A stretch of 7,145 bases of DNA from Desulfobacterales bacterium (GTDB taxonomy: Bacteria; Desulfobacterota; Desulfobacteria; Desulfobacterales; JAFDCJ01), in NCBI GenBank assembly GCA_029939875.1, contig JAOZSC010000130.1, forward strand, positions 1-7,145, given 5' to 3'. A program made the position numbers and the translations under genes. This document shows positions 5,018 to 7,145 of this stretch, one piece after another (positions within the stretch are counted from its first letter, which is position 1; every line of letters starts with the position of its first letter). Below the pieces are notes generated by a model, which saw nothing but the letters and a program-made list of their open reading frames with translations, had not been told where the DNA came from and searched no databases.

Positions 5018-6814
5018 TTAGGCCTCTTTGACCACGATGTTGGTTTCCTTTTCCGCCCGTTCGATCTGGGTTTCGGTGGTGGTGGACATTTCTGCCTTGA
5101 AGCACAGAGCCCACATCATGATGATCCCCAGAATCCACCAGGTGATCTGCCAGGACCACAGCGATGGAAAACCGGCGAACGAAAAGGCGCTGTTGCCGAG
5201 CATACAGGCCGGACCGATGGCAAAAAAGTACCACACCGGCACCACGACTTTCATGATGCCGCGCCACTTGAGCCCGTTTTCGCTGGGCGCATCCACGCTG
5301 TCAAGCCACTGGCGGATATCCGCCTGCCTGCGGGCGGTCTCCTCGTTGTCCTTGATGCCGATTCCCCTGCAAATATACGCCACCACCAGGCCGATAAAAG
5401 TGCCCCAGAAGGCGCAGTGCATGGACAGCGGGTATTTCCAGACGTAGTAAGTCAGAAAAACCGAGATCATACCTGCCAGCACCCCCAAGGCGGCGCCGAC
5501 CGATGGAAAGCGAAATCCCCAGATAACCCCCAGCAGGAGCACATACATGACGAAGCCGAAGGAGGTTGCCAACGCCCCCAGGATCACCAGGGCTGCTTTG
5601 GACGTCAAGCCCACCGCCAGGGCGGCGATGGTCACAACGGTGGCCAGAATACGGTTGACCCAGATCTGCTCGGCATGACCGGCTTCCTGCTTTTTAATAT
5701 AACGCCAGTAAACATCGCGCAGCAGGATGGAACCGCCGGTGCCAATGTAAGGCGCGGCCGTGGAATGAATGGCCGCAATGGCGCCCATGAAGACGAGACC
5801 GAGCACAAATGGTGGCAAAAACTCTTTCATGAGAGTCGGTACCACGGTGGCCTGATTGACGCCTTGAAGGGCCGCATATCCACCGACCTCAAGAATCTTG
5901 GCACCCATGCCCTGAAAAGCCGTGAAGAAAAACAGGGCGAAACCCACCACGAAGGTGGACATGAAGGCTTGCTGCCAGGCCAGAGGTTTGGGGTTTTTGA
6001 TACCGAAGGTCCACATGGTGAAAGCCGGCGAGCACTGGATGCCCATCAGGGCAAACATGTAAGTCAGTACCATCACGGCCGTCCAGGCCGACTCGCCCGA
6101 GGCACCTCCCAGGCCGAAATTGATCAGCCGCGGCACTTTCAGCAATTTGGCATCCAGAGCGTTGGCTTTCTGTGAAAAAGCCGCCCAGCCACCGATCGCA
6201 TCCGAGGTGATAACGTAATAGCCCAGCAGGATGATGCCACCCACCAGTAGCACGAACTGGATGACACCGACCCAGGTGCTGGCTTTGAGGCCGCCGGTGA
6301 CCACATAAAACCAGACGATGAAGGCCATGAAGATAGCGCCGAAGGTGACCGGCACGCCGGCGATGACGTGAAACAGGGCGGCGGAGGCCATCAGCTGTAC
6401 GGCCGAGTAAAACATGGCGTACAAAAATGCTGTTACCACCACCAGCCAGCGGACCAGCTCATTGTTAAAGTAGTAAGCGTACATATCACCGGGCGTGATG
6501 AAGCCGTAGCGTTTGCCCAGCAGCCAGGTGCGCTTGGAGAAAAAGGTTCCGGTAATGGGGATGGTCAGCACGTAAAAGGACGCAAACGCATACGCCAGAC
6601 CATCACGCCAGATTAAACCGGGGTGCCCGATGAAGGTCCAGCCGGAAAAAGATGCCGCCGTGGCCGCCATCAAAAAGGCGATAAAAGGGATGGATCTGCC
6701 GGCAACGGCATATCCCGCAGCGGTCTTTTCCGTAAAATAGCCCTTCAATCCCCAGTAGAAGCAGTAAATGATATAAATACCCAACATGATATAAACCCAG
6801 GTAGTTCCACTCAT
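5018..6814 (-). CDS. Sodium:solute symporter (SSF/SLC5 family), probable short-chain monocarboxylate importer
   Basis: A 598-residue inner-membrane protein with about 14-15 hydrophobic helices. Family hallmarks are the broken helix region AATAASFSGWTFIGHPGLI (about 50-68), GGLKAST followed by GVIQFVLLVGG (about 174-193) and AAIHSTAAPYIGTGGS (about 347-362). In the last, Ser351 and Thr352 match the sodium-coordinating Ser-Thr of PutP-like symporters. The core ends near residue 485. A soluble linker, two more hydrophobic stretches (about 521-545 and 552-572) and a charged tail follow, making it longer than ActP (about 549 residues). AAGGAGG (6827-6821) six bases before the ATG fixes the start. 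The gene sits between an acetyl-CoA synthetase and a PrpE-type synthetase with a microprotein directly downstream, so acetate or propionate is the likely substrate. It lacks the C-terminal kinase found in CrbS-type SSF sensors, so it is a transporter, not a receptor kinase. The substrate is inferred from context. Confidence 0.9.
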   Translation of the reverse strand: MSGTTWVYIMLGIYIIYCFYWGLKGYFTEKTAAGYAVAGRSIPFIAFLMAATAASFSGWTFIGHPGLIWRDGLAYAFASFYVLTIPITGTFFSKRTWLLGKRYGFITPGDMYAYYFNNELVRWLVVVTAFLYAMFYSAVQLMASAALFHVIAGVPVTFGAIFMAFIVWFYVVTGGLKASTWVGVIQFVLLVGGIILLGYYVITSDAIGGWAAFSQKANALDAKLLKVPRLINFGLGGASGESAWTAVMVLTYMFALMGIQCSPAFTMWTFGIKNPKPLAWQQAFMSTFVVGFALFFFTAFQGMGAKILEVGGYAALQGVNQATVVPTLMKEFLPPFVLGLVFMGAIAAIHSTAAPYIGTGGSILLRDVYWRYIKKQEAGHAEQIWVNRILATVVTIAALAVGLTSKAALVILGALATSFGFVMYVLLLGVIWGFRFPSVGAALGVLAGMISVFLTYYVWKYPLSMHCAFWGTFIGLVVAYICRGIGIKDNEETARRQADIRQWLDSVDAPSENGLKWRGIMKVVVPVWYFFAIGPACMLGNSAFSFAGFPSLWSWQITWWILGIIMMWALCFKAEMSTTTETQIERAEKETNIVVKEA

Positions 6815-6971
6815 TTATTCCCTCCTTGTAGCTGTCGGTGTAATTATTAAACGTCAGTCGATCCGCCTGGTAACGGGTGCCGGCAACCGATAAAAACCAT
6901 CGGCGTGGGGTCCATCACCTCCTTTCCATGCCGGTTTCACCTCCAGGCGGGCTCGGAACGCATTGGGGCCC
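6815..6971 (-). other. Spacer between acetyl-CoA synthetase and symporter genes
   Basis: 157 bp without a confident gene. Besides the symporter Shine-Dalgarno it holds two further strong ones on the minus strand: GGAGGTG near 6938-6944, and an extended AAAGGAGGTGATG match near 6913-6925. They frame a four-codon frame (6929-6915) and an overlapping 22-codon frame (6915-6847). Codon content gives no support for a protein. No intrinsic terminator is visible, so readthrough from the synthetase into the symporter is plausible. Confidence 0.5.
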
Positions 6972-7145
6972 TTATTTATGCTCCATGGCTTTGATCTCTT
7001 CGACGATCTCCGGATTGGCAAGGGTGCTGACATCGCCCACATCCATATTGTTGGATAGAGCGGCCAGAACCCGGCGCATGATCTTCCCGGAGCGGGTTTT
7101 GGGCATGTCGTGCACGATCCACACATTGCGCGGCTTGGCGATTTT
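6972..7145 (-). CDS. acs: Acetyl-CoA synthetase, C-terminal end (cut by window edge)
   Basis: Only the last 57 codons are inside the window; the gene continues beyond 7145. The fragment contains the catalytic lysine motif [17 protein letters not shown] (residues 14-30 of the fragment, Lys21) and ends with [25 protein letters not shown] family residues before TAA. The GD-STLA-P-VVEE pattern is typical of Acs tails and differs from the PrpE-type tail of the second synthetase at 2845-4755 (TIDDPATL). The lysine is the usual site for reversible acetylation in Acs. The gene precedes the symporter by 157 bp on the same strand. It is a second, distinct short-chain acyl-CoA synthetase at this locus. 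Full length and intactness cannot be judged. Confidence 0.82.
   Translation of the reverse strand, partial: KIAKPRNVWIVHDMPKTRSGKIMRRVLAALSNNMDVGDVSTLANPEIVEEIKAMEHK

Noticed and set aside
5417..6175. Plus-strand open frame of 252 codons
   Set aside because: Antisense to the symporter gene; its composition is low-complexity and hydrophilic, with no domain and no convincing ribosome binding site.
5018..6814. CrbS-type symporter/sensor kinase
   Set aside because: The protein ends shortly after its last hydrophobic helices with no PAS, HisKA or ATPase domain, so it is a transporter only.
6838..6875. Possible promoter before the symporter (AATAAT as a -10)
   Set aside because: The -10-like hexamer is good, but no acceptable -35 stands at 16-18 bp. 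A sigma54 GG-N10-GC pattern also failed on spacing.
6884..6907. Terminator-like dyad CCGAT/ATCGG after the Acs gene
   Set aside because: Only a 5-bp stem, and the T-run is in the loop, not after the stem.
6854..7126. Minus-strand 90-codon frame over the acetyl-CoA synthetase tail
   Set aside because: It is out of frame with the unmistakable Acs C-terminus (PKTRSGK) and rich in Pro, Arg and Trp as expected for a shifted frame.

Overview
The window is a compact short-chain fatty-acid (acetate/propionate) uptake and activation locus. Every recognisable gene lies on the minus strand, so transcription runs from position 7145 towards 1. GC-rich codon use, a sodium:solute symporter with a tiny membrane partner, a PrpE/ACSS3-type synthetase and the tandem TTTAGGCA-type spacer repeats suggest a Desulfobacterota organism, perhaps Desulfobacterales. 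This is an inference from memory of such loci; no rRNA or marker gene is present to prove it.

Layout in the direction of transcription: the C-terminal 57 residues of an acetyl-CoA synthetase (6972-7145, cut by the window edge); a 157-bp spacer; a 598-aa sodium:solute symporter (5018-6814); a 28-aa single-helix membrane microprotein (4891-4977); a 135-bp spacer with a candidate sigma70-type promoter overlapped by two copies of the palindrome TCCGGCCGGA; a propionyl/acetyl-CoA synthetase (2845-4755); an 81-bp spacer with a strong hairpin; a receiver-only response regulator (2377-2763); and, overlapping it by 17 bp, a 721-aa membrane protein (228-2393). That last protein carries a HAMP-like segment, a PAS domain, a degenerate histidine-kinase module and a C-terminal DEDDh 3'-5' exonuclease. 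Positions 1-227 are AT-rich and non-coding, with a small tandem array and an 11-bp direct repeat.

How the genes probably work together: the symporter, perhaps aided by the microprotein, imports a short-chain monocarboxylate. The two synthetases convert acetate and/or propionate to acyl-CoA. The receiver plus the kinase-like/exonuclease protein would form a signalling pair that senses or controls this metabolism. Acetate-uptake loci of gammaproteobacteria (acs/actP/CrbS-CrbR neighbourhoods) are, as I recall, also often accompanied by an exonuclease gene, so the linkage seems to recur; its mechanism is, to my knowledge, not explained.

The most unusual item is the fusion at 228-2393. The phosphoacceptor histidine and the ATP-binding N and G boxes of its kinase half are absent, while all five acidic/histidine catalytic positions of its exonuclease half are intact. 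This looks like a signal-controlled nuclease built on a dead kinase and paired with a stand-alone receiver.
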